In this document: positions 50,790-59,042 of the stretch, one piece after another
Layout of the letters: each line of letters opens with the position of its first letter
Numbering within the stretch: position 1 is the stretch's first letter
From: an uncultured Clostridia bacterium
GTDB lineage: Bacteria > Bacillota > Clostridia > Peptostreptococcales > Anaerovoracaceae
NCBI GenBank assembly: GCA_934234035.1
Contig: CAKQHH010000009.1
Span: 1-64,000 of the forward strand
Direction: 5' to 3'
DNA: 64,000 nucleotides
Program-made: the position numbers and the translations under genes
The notes under the pieces: generated by a model
The model's database searches: none
Told to the model about the DNA's origin: nothing
Seen by the model: only the letters and a program-made list of their open reading frames with translations

Positions 50790-51725
50790 CTATTCTCCTT
50801 TCGTCAGCCGATCTCCCACGGACACGCCCGCGCCCCGCAGAAAATCTCCTGCACTCATTCGTTTCTTTCCCTGCAGCTGGACTTCCAGAATCCGGAGTTT
50901 TCCCCGGCCGCAGTCCACCGTGAAGGACTTCTTGTCCACCTCGGAGATCACGCCTCCGTCGTGGGCACCCTCTTCTTCCAGCACTTCCGCCCGGAAGAAT
51001 TTAATCTGCTTGCCATTAAGAAAACTGTACAGCGCCGGCCACGGATCGTACGCACGGATTTTCCGTTCTTCCGATGCCGCATCCCCGCTGAAATCCGTCA
51101 ATCCGTCTTCCTTCCGAATCATGGATGCATAGGTATGCTCTTCCTCGTTCTGCGGAGTGTAGACGGCCGTTCCGTTCACAATCTCCGGAATGGTCTTCAC
51201 CAGAAGCTCCGCCCCCAGTACCGACAGCTTATCCGCCAGTTCATGGATGGTCATGCCTTCGATGTTCATTTCCGCTTTGGAAATCATATCTCCCGTATCC
51301 AAGCCTTTGGCCATCTTCATGATGGTCACGCCGGTGGTCTTGTCTCCCTGAAGGATGGAGTACTGCATCGGCGCCGCGCCCCGAAGTTTCGGGAGCAGGG
51401 ATCCGTGTACGTTGATGCAGTCGTACTTCGATGCATTCAGCACCCGTTCCGGAAGCAGCTGGCCGAAGGCCGCCACCACGATGAAATCCGGTTCCAAGGC
51501 TTCCAGCTCCTGCATGAATTCCTCATCCTTGCGAATCTGCTGCGGCTGTGCCACCGGAAGTCCGTGCTGCAGCGCACATTCTTTTACCGGGGAGAAGGTG
51601 ACCTTGCCCCGATTGCCCCGGCGGTCCGGCTGGGTGACCACCATCGGAATCTCGCAGCCGCATTCAATCAGCTTTTCCAATGAAGGCACCGCAAACTCCG
51701 GCGTTCCCATAAAAACAATCTTCAT
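50790..51725 (-). CDS. fmt: Methionyl-tRNA formyltransferase (311 aa)
   Basis: Fmt formylates initiator Met-tRNA with 10-formyl-THF. The N-terminus KIVFMGTPEFAVPSLEKL, the catalytic NVHGSLLPKLRGAAP and the following TGVTIMKMAKGLDTGDM are diagnostic. The C-terminal OB domain binds tRNA. The length is typical. It starts at the base after the def stop codon, so def and fmt are coupled, the normal order in Bacteria. Confidence 0.97.
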   Translation of the reverse strand: MKIVFMGTPEFAVPSLEKLIECGCEIPMVVTQPDRRGNRGKVTFSPVKECALQHGLPVAQPQQIRKDEEFMQELEALEPDFIVVAAFGQLLPERVLNASKYDCINVHGSLLPKLRGAAPMQYSILQGDKTTGVTIMKMAKGLDTGDMISKAEMNIEGMTIHELADKLSVLGAELLVKTIPEIVNGTAVYTPQNEEEHTYASMIRKEDGLTDFSGDAASEERKIRAYDPWPALYSFLNGKQIKFFRAEVLEEEGAHDGGVISEVDKKSFTVDCGRGKLRILEVQLQGKKRMSAGDFLRGAGVSVGDRLTKGE

Positions 51726-52235
51726 CTACCGCTCCTCTTCTTCCTGTTCTTTCAGGATTTCCGCATATTCCTCGTTGGTCATCACGTTGTCCGAACGGTC
51801 GGTATAGAGAATTCCGTCCAGGTGATCGTATTCGTGACAGATGCAGGTAGCCGCAAAACCGTCAAAGACCAGATCCTGCATTTCGCCTTCCGCATCCAGT
51901 CCCTGAATGCGAACCTTCTCCGGACGAACCACGTGTCCGATGTATCCCGGCACGCTGAGGCAGCCCTCCATGGAGTCCTGCTCTCCTTCTTTCTCCAGAA
52001 TTTCCGGATTGATGAACACGTAATTGTGTTCCGGATCCTCCAGTTCCGGACGGCATACGAACATCCGCTTCATGATTCCGATCTGAGGCGCCGCCAGGCC
52101 TACGCCGTCGGCTTCGATCATGGTGTCGATCATGTCACGGGTCAGGGTCTGAATGTGCTTCGTCACCTCTTTCACCGGTTTGCATTTCTTTGCGAGGATC
52201 TCGTCCCCTTTCTCTACGATTTTACGAATAGCCAT
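51726..52235 (-). CDS. def: Peptide deformylase (169 aa)
   Basis: Def removes the formyl group from nascent proteins using Fe2+. The three motifs are present: GVGLAAPQIG, EGCLSVPG with the Cys ligand, and CHEYDHLDG (HExxH) with two His ligands. Length and order are typical. It is encoded between priA and fmt. Confidence 0.97.
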   Translation of the reverse strand: MAIRKIVEKGDEILAKKCKPVKEVTKHIQTLTRDMIDTMIEADGVGLAAPQIGIMKRMFVCRPELEDPEHNYVFINPEILEKEGEQDSMEGCLSVPGYIGHVVRPEKVRIQGLDAEGEMQDLVFDGFAATCICHEYDHLDGILYTDRSDNVMTNEEYAEILKEQEEEER

Positions 52236-52243
52236 TGTTCCTC

Positions 52244-54253
52244 CTACACGATGCCATACGGATTGACATCAATTTCAATATATATTGTCGACTTCTGCTG
52301 AATCATCCAGTCCCGATACCGCATGTACATCTGAATGAATCCACTGCGGGACCCTTTCGGCGCTTTGATCAGAAAGGTCACCCGCTTCCGTTCCGTATTC
52401 CCCCGGAGCACTTCCTCCCGAGGCCGGTAAATCATGGATTTATCCGGCAGATTCTGCATATTTTCCAATTTCCCTTTGAAATCCTCCGCATACTCCATTG
52501 CGGTCCGATTCCCCGGTCGGTATTTTTCCCCTTCTGTAAAGGATACCGCAATTAAATCGGAGTATGGTGGATAATTCATGATATTTCGGTGGAGTAATTC
52601 CGACTCATAGAACCCGTCGTAATCCCCCTGCGCGGCAAAAGCGATGGCCTCCGCCTCCGGGTTGTAGGTCTGAATCACCACCCGGCTGGATTCCGAACTC
52701 CGCCCCGCTCTTCCGGACACCTGAGTCACCAGCTGATAGGTGCGCTCCGACGCCCGGTAATCCGGGATGTTCAGGGAGATGTCCGCATTCACGATGCCCA
52801 CCAGTCCCACATTCCGAAAATCCAGACCTTTTGCCAGAATCTGAGTGCCGATGAGAATGTTCGTCCGCTGATGGACAAAATCCGACATGGTGCGGTCGAT
52901 TTCCCTCTGGTTCTTCGCCGTGTCCAGATCGAACCGCGCCACCTTGTATTCCGGAAACATCTCCTGCACCACTTCTTCCACCTTCTCGGTGCCCACGCCC
53001 CCGTACCGAATATGAGGGCTTCCGCATTCCGGACATTTCTTCGGCAGCGGAAATTTCTTCCCGCAGTAGTGACACACCGCCGCATTCTCCCGCTTGTGGT
53101 AGGTCAAGGAAATCCCGCAATCGTCGCACTGATAGCGATAGCCGCACTCCACGCACTGAATCTGAGGCGCGTATCCCCGCCGATTCAGGAACAGGATTAC
53201 CTGCTCCCCCTTCTCCAGGCAGTACCGCATCTCCTCCTGCAGCCGCAGGCTAATCATCTCATTCCGACCCCGGACCACCTGTCCTCGAATGTCCTCGATT
53301 TCCACATCCGGCAGACGGCTTTTTCCCACCCGGTTCTTCAGTTCTATCAAGTGATAAATTCCGACGGATGCACGGTAAAAAGAAACCACGCTGGGCGTCG
53401 CGCTTCCGAGCACCACCGTGGCACCGAAGGTCCCCGCTCTCTTATACGCCACGTCCATGGTCTCGTATTTCGGGTTGTGGTCGGATTTGTAGGTGGATTC
53501 GTGTTCCTCATCGATAACCACCAATCCCAGATCCGTGACCGGCGCAAAAATCGCCGTCCGGGCACCCAGAATCACCTTGGCCGAACCATCTCGAATCCGA
53601 AGCCAGTTCTCCAGCCGCTTCGAAGTGGTCAGCTTGCTGTGCAGGATGGCCACGTTCTCCGCGCCGAAACGGTTCTGAAACCGCTTCTCCATCTGCATGG
53701 CCAAAGCGATTTCCGGCACCAGCACGATGGCACTTCTGCCCTGAGCCAGCGCATGCTCCACCGCATGCATGTAAACTTCCGTCTTCCCGCTTCCGGTCAC
53801 CCCCTTCAGCAGGAACACGTTTTCCTTTCGACGATCCAGGGACTCGTTAATCTGCTTCACCGCAGATTCCTGCTCCTCCGTCAACTCCCAGGGCTCTTCC
53901 CGGAGTGCCGGTGCTTTCACCAGCTTCTCCTTTTCCCTTTTTCCGCCCACGGTGAACATCTTGACCCCGTCGATATACTTGATGCCGTACCGCCGCCGCA
54001 TCCAGATGGCGGTATCAATCATCTCTTCGGAAAGAGAGCGCCTCTTGTCCACAGATTCGATTTCCCGAATTTTGTTCTCCGGAAGATCGGTTTCCACGCC
54101 GATTTCGAATACGTACGCATCCACCGGCTTCTTTCTGTTGCTGAACAGGGCGCTGACTTTATCACCTACCGCCACCGAATCCGGTGCGCGGTAGGTGAAG
54201 TAGGTATCTGTTAATTCACTTTTATTATCGATTACAACATTGATGTATTGCAT
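52244..54253 (-). CDS. priA: Primosomal replication restart helicase PriA (669 aa)
   Basis: PriA restarts stalled replication forks. An N-terminal DNA-binding domain, short here (about 1-120), precedes Walker A GVTGSGKTEVY, DEEH and a split zinc-binding region (CVECGYRYQCDDC and CHYCGKKFPLPKKCPECG). Later helicase motifs include ILIGTQILAKGLDF and TQVSGRAGRSSE. At 669 aa it is shorter than the usual 730-830, mainly at the N-terminus. It ends 8 bp before the def start, so the operon continues. Confidence 0.95.
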   Translation of the reverse strand: MQYINVVIDNKSELTDTYFTYRAPDSVAVGDKVSALFSNRKKPVDAYVFEIGVETDLPENKIREIESVDKRRSLSEEMIDTAIWMRRRYGIKYIDGVKMFTVGGKREKEKLVKAPALREEPWELTEEQESAVKQINESLDRRKENVFLLKGVTGSGKTEVYMHAVEHALAQGRSAIVLVPEIALAMQMEKRFQNRFGAENVAILHSKLTTSKRLENWLRIRDGSAKVILGARTAIFAPVTDLGLVVIDEEHESTYKSDHNPKYETMDVAYKRAGTFGATVVLGSATPSVVSFYRASVGIYHLIELKNRVGKSRLPDVEIEDIRGQVVRGRNEMISLRLQEEMRYCLEKGEQVILFLNRRGYAPQIQCVECGYRYQCDDCGISLTYHKRENAAVCHYCGKKFPLPKKCPECGSPHIRYGGVGTEKVEEVVQEMFPEYKVARFDLDTAKNQREIDRTMSDFVHQRTNILIGTQILAKGLDFRNVGLVGIVNADISLNIPDYRASERTYQLVTQVSGRAGRSSESSRVVIQTYNPEAEAIAFAAQGDYDGFYESELLHRNIMNYPPYSDLIAVSFTEGEKYRPGNRTAMEYAEDFKGKLENMQNLPDKSMIYRPREEVLRGNTERKRVTFLIKAPKGSRSGFIQMYMRYRDWMIQQKSTIYIEIDVNPYGIV

Positions 54254-54256
54254 ATC

Positions 54257-55267
54257 TTACAGTAGGAAAATATTGTGCTCTGCGCACTCCTCAATCATAT
54301 CTTCCGGCCATACCGATGCCTGTACCTCTCCGATGTGCGCTTTCTGCAAGAAGAACATGCACAGACGGCTCTGGCCGATTCCGCCGCCGATGGACAGCGG
54401 ATACTTTCCGGTGATAACACCCTGATGGAATGGCTGCTCCAGGCGGTCTTCCTTTCCGTCAATCTTCAGCTGACGCTTCATGGATTCTGCATCTACACGG
54501 ATTCCCATGGAAGAAATCTCGAACGCTCTGTCCAGGACATCGTTCCACACCAGAATATCGCCGTTCAATTCCCAATCGTCGTAGTCCGGTGCTCTTCCGT
54601 CGTGCTTCTCGCCGGAAGCCAGCACGCCGCCGATTCTCTTGATGAATACGGCACCGTATTCCTTGGTAATCAGATCCTCCCGTTCCTTCGGGTTCTTGCC
54701 CGGATAACGGTCTTCCAGCTCCTGAGAATCGATGAATGTGATCTCGTTCGGAAGTTCAATCTGAATGTCCCGGTAGAGACGGTTTACATAATCTCCCAGG
54801 TTCTTCAGTGCGTGGAAAATCGTCACAACGGTTTCTTCCAGGTATTCTTCATTCCGCTGTTCTCTGGTGATTACCTTCTCCCAGTCCCACTGGTCCACGT
54901 AGATGGAGTGGAGGTTGTCCAATTCCTCATCTCTCCGAATGGCGTTCATGTCGGTATAGATGCCGTGACCCGGCTCTACTTCATACTTGTACAAAGCCAT
55001 TCTCTTCCACTTTGCCAGGGACTGCACGATTTCCACCTGACGCTCGTTCATGTCCTTAATGGTGAAATCCACCCGGCGTTCCACACCGTTCAGCGTATCG
55101 TTGAAACCCGTTTCCGGGAATACGAACAGCGGCGCGCTCACACGGCGAAGCTGCAGTCCATAGGCCAGCTCCTGCTGGAAGTAGTCCTTGATCTTCTTGA
55201 TGGCTCTCTGGGTCTCCTTCAGACCCAGAATCGGCTCATAGCCTTCCGGAATAATTACGTTACTCAT
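54257..55267 (-). CDS. asnA: Aspartate-ammonia ligase (336 aa)
   Basis: AsnA makes asparagine from aspartate and ammonia with ATP. It is a class II aminoacyl-tRNA-synthetase-like fold. Marks include LRRVSAPLFV, DGIYTDMNAIRRDEE-like text (seen as GIYTDMNAIRRDEELD), LHSIYVDQWDWEK and the C-terminal SIGGGIGQSRLCM (motif 3). The length is typical. It lies just upstream of priA and may be the first gene of the long operon. Confidence 0.96.
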   Translation of the reverse strand: MSNVIIPEGYEPILGLKETQRAIKKIKDYFQQELAYGLQLRRVSAPLFVFPETGFNDTLNGVERRVDFTIKDMNERQVEIVQSLAKWKRMALYKYEVEPGHGIYTDMNAIRRDEELDNLHSIYVDQWDWEKVITREQRNEEYLEETVVTIFHALKNLGDYVNRLYRDIQIELPNEITFIDSQELEDRYPGKNPKEREDLITKEYGAVFIKRIGGVLASGEKHDGRAPDYDDWELNGDILVWNDVLDRAFEISSMGIRVDAESMKRQLKIDGKEDRLEQPFHQGVITGKYPLSIGGGIGQSRLCMFFLQKAHIGEVQASVWPEDMIEECAEHNIFLL

Positions 55268-55290
55268 AGTTGTCTTTCTCCTTGTCCCCT

Positions 55291-55875
55291 TTATAACCCT
55301 TTAGCGTTAGCGTACCTTGCATAGTCGCATCCGCAGAATCGCTGCCGATACAGACCATACTTCTTTGAAAGTTCCACGCTTCTGCCAAAACCGTTCTTCT
55401 TCTTAAAATCAATCGGCAGGTAACAGGTACCCGACTCTGCAGCAAGTTCTTCCCCCGTCTTCGTGAGAAGTTCGTAGTTCTTGTGCGGGCTCACCGACAT
55501 AGTGGATGTCCAATAATCTGCGTTTCTTGCTTTTGCCACACGAGCCGCCTCTTCATATCGGAGACGGAAGCACTCTTCGCAGCGCCGCCCGCCTTCCGGT
55601 TCATCCTTCAGCATCGCCGTTCGTTCCAGATATTTCTCCGGTTCGTACCGTCCCTCCAAATAATGCACCAAAGTCCGATCCTTGTACTCTTCATTAAAGA
55701 GACGGAGGAATTTCTCCAGATTCTCTTTTCGAAGATAATACTCTTCCGAATCCGTGATATTTGGATTATAATAGAACACGGTCACATCGTAGTCGAATGC
55801 GGTTCGCTCGACACAGGCTGTAGCACAGGGGCCGCAGCATGTGAGGAGAAGAAGCGTTGGTTTCTCTTCTGGCAT
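55291..55875 (-). CDS. queH: Epoxyqueuosine reductase QueH (194 aa)
   Basis: QueH makes queuosine from epoxyqueuosine in tRNA wobble modification and replaces QueG in many Firmicutes. The iron-sulfur and iron ligands are visible: LLTCCGPCATAC at the N-terminus, RRCEECFRLR in the middle and CGCDYA at the end. The length (about 190) fits. It is 23 bp upstream of asnA, and may share its transcript. Confidence 0.93.
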   Translation of the reverse strand: MPEEKPTLLLLTCCGPCATACVERTAFDYDVTVFYYNPNITDSEEYYLRKENLEKFLRLFNEEYKDRTLVHYLEGRYEPEKYLERTAMLKDEPEGGRRCEECFRLRYEEAARVAKARNADYWTSTMSVSPHKNYELLTKTGEELAAESGTCYLPIDFKKKNGFGRSVELSKKYGLYRQRFCGCDYARYANAKGL

Positions 55876-55951
55876 GAATCTGTTTCCCTTTCAAATAATA
55901 AAAGTAATTATATCACGTTGCCCTTTGTGTAGCAACGATTTTGGAGGAAAC

Positions 55952-56854
55952 ATGCAAGGCGGAGAACGATATTTTTCTATAAGCAATTATTTCAAACAAA
56001 CCTTTGGCGAAAAAACCATCAAGCTCTCTCTGGATGCGGGATTCACCTGTCCCAACCGGGACGGAACCCTGGGCACCGGGGGCTGCGCCTTCTGCTCTTC
56101 TTCCGGTTCCGGCGAGTTTGCCTCGTCCATCTCCGAGCAGATTGAACTCCTCAGCGAGAAATGGCCCCATGCCCGGCACATCGCCTACTTCCAGAACCAC
56201 ACCAACACCTACGCACCGGTGCCGGTTCTTCGAAAATACTATTACGATGCTCTTTCGGATTCCCGAATCGATGGCATCGCCATCGCCACCCGGTCGGACT
56301 GCCTGGGGGAAGACGTGCTGGACCTGCTGGAAGAAATCAATCGGGAGCACTTCCTCTGGGTGGAACTGGGACTTCAGACCATTCACCCAAAAACCTCCGA
56401 AGCCATGGGCATCGGTTACTCCCTGGACACCTTCCACGAGGCGATTACCGAACTCCACCGGCGGGGCATCCGAACGGTGGTTCACGTCATCCTGGGACTT
56501 CCGGGCGAAAGCCGGCAGGACATGTTCGATACCGTGTCCTACGTGGCCCGAATCCACCCCTTCGGCATCAAGCTTCACATGCTGAACATCGTCCGGAGCT
56601 CCCGTCTGTACGACATGATGCCGGACTACGTTCCTTTCCGTTCCATCGAGGAATACTGCGAGCTGGTGGTTGACCTCCTGGAGATCATTCCGGAAGACAT
56701 CACGGTGCACCGGCTCACCGCCGACACCCAGCGCGGCCTTCTGGTGGCGCCGGAATGGAGCTACCGAAAGCGCACCATTCTGAATCGAATTAACCTTCGG
56801 CTCAAAGAACGGGATACTCGCCAAGGGGCTAAATGCGGCGCGCACAATCAATAA
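55952..56854 (+). CDS. YhcC-like radical SAM protein (TIGR01212 family) (300 aa)
   Basis: The N-terminus reads ISNYFKQTFGEKTIKLSLDA, then the [4Fe-4S] Cys cluster in CPNRDGTLGTGGCAFC, a CxxxxxxxxxCxxC pattern typical of the TIGR01212/YhcC group. WVELGLQTIHPKTSEAMG and HVILGLPGESRQDMFDT are further landmarks. The family has no assigned reaction. TTGGAGGAAAC gives the start at 55952; an upstream in-frame ATG at 55841 overlaps queH and has no site. It is divergent from queH. Confidence 0.88.
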   Translation: MQGGERYFSISNYFKQTFGEKTIKLSLDAGFTCPNRDGTLGTGGCAFCSSSGSGEFASSISEQIELLSEKWPHARHIAYFQNHTNTYAPVPVLRKYYYDALSDSRIDGIAIATRSDCLGEDVLDLLEEINREHFLWVELGLQTIHPKTSEAMGIGYSLDTFHEAITELHRRGIRTVVHVILGLPGESRQDMFDTVSYVARIHPFGIKLHMLNIVRSSRLYDMMPDYVPFRSIEEYCELVVDLLEIIPEDITVHRLTADTQRGLLVAPEWSYRKRTILNRINLRLKERDTRQGAKCGAHNQ

Positions 56855-56862
56855 TTCGCTCA

Positions 56863-56915
56863 CAAAAATAGGTTCGGCTCCCCGGAAACGTCCGGAGAAT
56901 CGAACCTGTTTTTTT
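56863..56915. terminator. Bidirectional terminator between the radical SAM and glucosaminidase genes
   Basis: AGGTTCG (56870-56876) pairs with CGAACCT (56901-56907), with inner CTCCCCGGA / TCCGGAG. A T-run follows on plus (56909-56915) and TATTTTT on minus. Confidence 0.8.
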
Positions 56916-58374
56916 ATTTCGGCAGCTTCGTGGAAGACGGCATACTCTTGTACACCGGAATCTCGAATACCAGCTTCTCACCGGTGAGGCCGTAGGCTTT
57001 GTAGGCCTTTGCCATGGACTTGGATTCCGTGTACGGTGCCGTGATGTTGGTCATGTACTGATGGGTACCCGCCCGCAGCCATCCGTTCTTCACGTTGAAC
57101 CGCTGGTAGTAGATGGTATTCTGCCCCCGGTTGATGTAATCCTTTGACAGCACCTGAGCGCCGCCGTACACCGCTTTTTTGCGGGAGGTCCAGCCCTTTC
57201 GATATGCGTACTTCAGGCCCTTCATCACCGGATTGGAGCCCGAAGCAGCGCCGATGTTGTACGGATTGTACACCGTCTTTCCCTTCATCCGGTATCCCCG
57301 AATGGCGATGCTTCCGCCGCCGGTTTCCTGCCGAGCCCGAGATGCCAGGAAAATCGGACTCACCTTGTACTTCTTGCCTGCGCTCACGAATAGAGACGGA
57401 GAGAATCCTCGCTTCGGCAGCTCCGTTCCGCTGAGGACTTTGTTCACCGTGCCCGTGTTCTGATAAGAATGGTAATTCAAGGACAGGTACATGTAGATGT
57501 TCCGGTCGTTCAGGAAATGACGGGGATCCATGTAGTAGGACACCACCTTTTTGTTGGCGTTGAACCAGGTGGAGCCGTCCTTGGCGATGTACTTTCCGTT
57601 CCGGTAGCTCTTCCGGCCCTTGTCCCGATAGGATTTCGGGTAGGATTTGTAGATCAGGGAGACCCCGTCCCGGGTTTCCCTGGACAGCACCGTGCTGTAG
57701 CTCAGGTTGACCTTCTTCGCCCGAAAAACCCAATTGGGATGCTCGTTATGAAGTTTCTTCAAAGATTTCCGATAGGATGCCGGGAACCCTTGAGACTTCA
57801 GGTAAGCATCGTAATCGGAGGTGCTCACCTGCGTCAGAGAATCCGCGATGACGTAGCGGTACTTTCCGTTCACCAAAACCTTATCCCACCAGGTCTTGGC
57901 ACCCTTGTACCGAGACCGAAGGCGCACGGACACCACCGCCCCTTTGGACAGCTTCCCCTTTGCCTTCATGGATGTTTTCGGTCCCACTCTTGCGGGCACC
58001 TTCCGGGAGGCCCGGCCCAGCACCGCCTGATAGCGGATGCCGTCCACTCGCTTGGCCAGCACGTAGCCCTTCTTCTTTCCCACGCCGATGCGGTACCAGT
58101 GGTACCGGGAATCCGTCCGGGTTCGATGGGTATAGACCTCGTAATAAACGGTAATTTTCGTATTGTTCCGAAGGGTTCGGATTTTTTTCGATGAGGTGGA
58201 TGCCTTTTCCCGCAGCACCGTCCCTGCCTTCGCATTGATGGACGCGGCGGCATTCCCCGGTTTTGCTTTTACCGCGGCATGGGAAAAATTCGTTCCCGCC
58301 ATCCACAGACAAAGGAACATCATGCCGATTACCATCATTCGAATTCCACCCCCGCGTTCTGCGAATCGCCGCAC
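56914..58374 (-). CDS. Secreted N-acetylglucosaminidase (GH73-like) with SH3-like domains (486 aa)
   Basis: The enzyme should cleave the glycan backbone of peptidoglycan. I start at the GTG at 58374 because AAGGAG lies 6 nt upstream; the signal peptide then reads VRRFAERGGGIR followed by a hydrophobic MMVIGMMFLCLWMAG. SH3b-like segments (about 40-190, e.g. GTVLREKASTSSKKIRTL) may bind the wall. The catalytic domain (about 330-480) shows ASRARQETGGGS with the acid Glu and NPYNIGAASGS. It begins 19 bp after tdk on the same strand. Confidence 0.85.
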   Translation of the reverse strand: MRRFAERGGGIRMMVIGMMFLCLWMAGTNFSHAAVKAKPGNAAASINAKAGTVLREKASTSSKKIRTLRNNTKITVYYEVYTHRTRTDSRYHWYRIGVGKKKGYVLAKRVDGIRYQAVLGRASRKVPARVGPKTSMKAKGKLSKGAVVSVRLRSRYKGAKTWWDKVLVNGKYRYVIADSLTQVSTSDYDAYLKSQGFPASYRKSLKKLHNEHPNWVFRAKKVNLSYSTVLSRETRDGVSLIYKSYPKSYRDKGRKSYRNGKYIAKDGSTWFNANKKVVSYYMDPRHFLNDRNIYMYLSLNYHSYQNTGTVNKVLSGTELPKRGFSPSLFVSAGKKYKVSPIFLASRARQETGGGSIAIRGYRMKGKTVYNPYNIGAASGSNPVMKGLKYAYRKGWTSRKKAVYGGAQVLSKDYINRGQNTIYYQRFNVKNGWLRAGTHQYMTNITAPYTESKSMAKAYKAYGLTGEKLVFEIPVYKSMPSSTKLPK

Positions 58375-58393
58375 GCCTGTCTCCTTCCTCGAA

Positions 58394-58978
58394 CTAGTCG
58401 TCTGCCGACAACCTTCCGTCGTTGTAATGCTTTCGGCACAGAGAGGCGTACATGTCATTGCCGCCGATTGCGATCTGATCTCCCTGCTTGATAATCTTTC
58501 CGTCTTGAATCCGGGCCACCATGGTGGCTTTCCGGCCGCACCAGCAGATGGTCTTGATTTCCTCAATCTTGTCTGCGTACACCAGAAAATAGTAGGACCC
58601 TTCGAACAGCTCGTTCTTAAAATCATTTTTCAGTCCGTAGGCCAGTACCGGCACGTCGAAGCTGTCCACGATTTCCGCCAGCTCCTGCACGTGATGCTTC
58701 CGGAAAAACTGGCATTCGTCCACCAGCACGCAGTCAATCTGATGCCGCATGTTCTTCTCGATGAACAGCGTCATGATATTCGTATCGTCATCCACCGTAT
58801 AGGCCTTGTGGCTCAGTCCCACCCGGGAGGTCACCATATCCCGCTCGTAGCGGTCATCCACCTCCGGAACCAGGCACATCACCCGCTTGCCCAGCTCCTC
58901 GTAGTTGTTGGCCACCTTGATGATTTCCAGGGACTTCCCCGCATTCATCGTACTATATCGATAATACAGCTGTGCCAT
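58394..58978 (-). CDS. tdk: Thymidine kinase, type II (194 aa)
   Basis: Tdk phosphorylates thymidine for salvage. The P-loop is YSTMNAGKS, the DxxQ motif is VDECQFF, and a lasso with zinc Cys residues (CWCGRKA and a later LCRKHY) is present. The Glu and aromatic residues of the substrate lasso match the family. I start at 58978, from AAGGAG; an upstream ATG would add 14 residues. It is followed by the glucosaminidase gene, an unrelated function probably cotranscribed. Confidence 0.95.
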   Translation of the reverse strand: MAQLYYRYSTMNAGKSLEIIKVANNYEELGKRVMCLVPEVDDRYERDMVTSRVGLSHKAYTVDDDTNIMTLFIEKNMRHQIDCVLVDECQFFRKHHVQELAEIVDSFDVPVLAYGLKNDFKNELFEGSYYFLVYADKIEEIKTICWCGRKATMVARIQDGKIIKQGDQIAIGGNDMYASLCRKHYNDGRLSADD

Positions 58979-59042
58979 TTCGCTCTCCTTATCACAATTA
59001 TTATCCAAATATTTTACCACGAATGCTGCGGAATGGGAACGT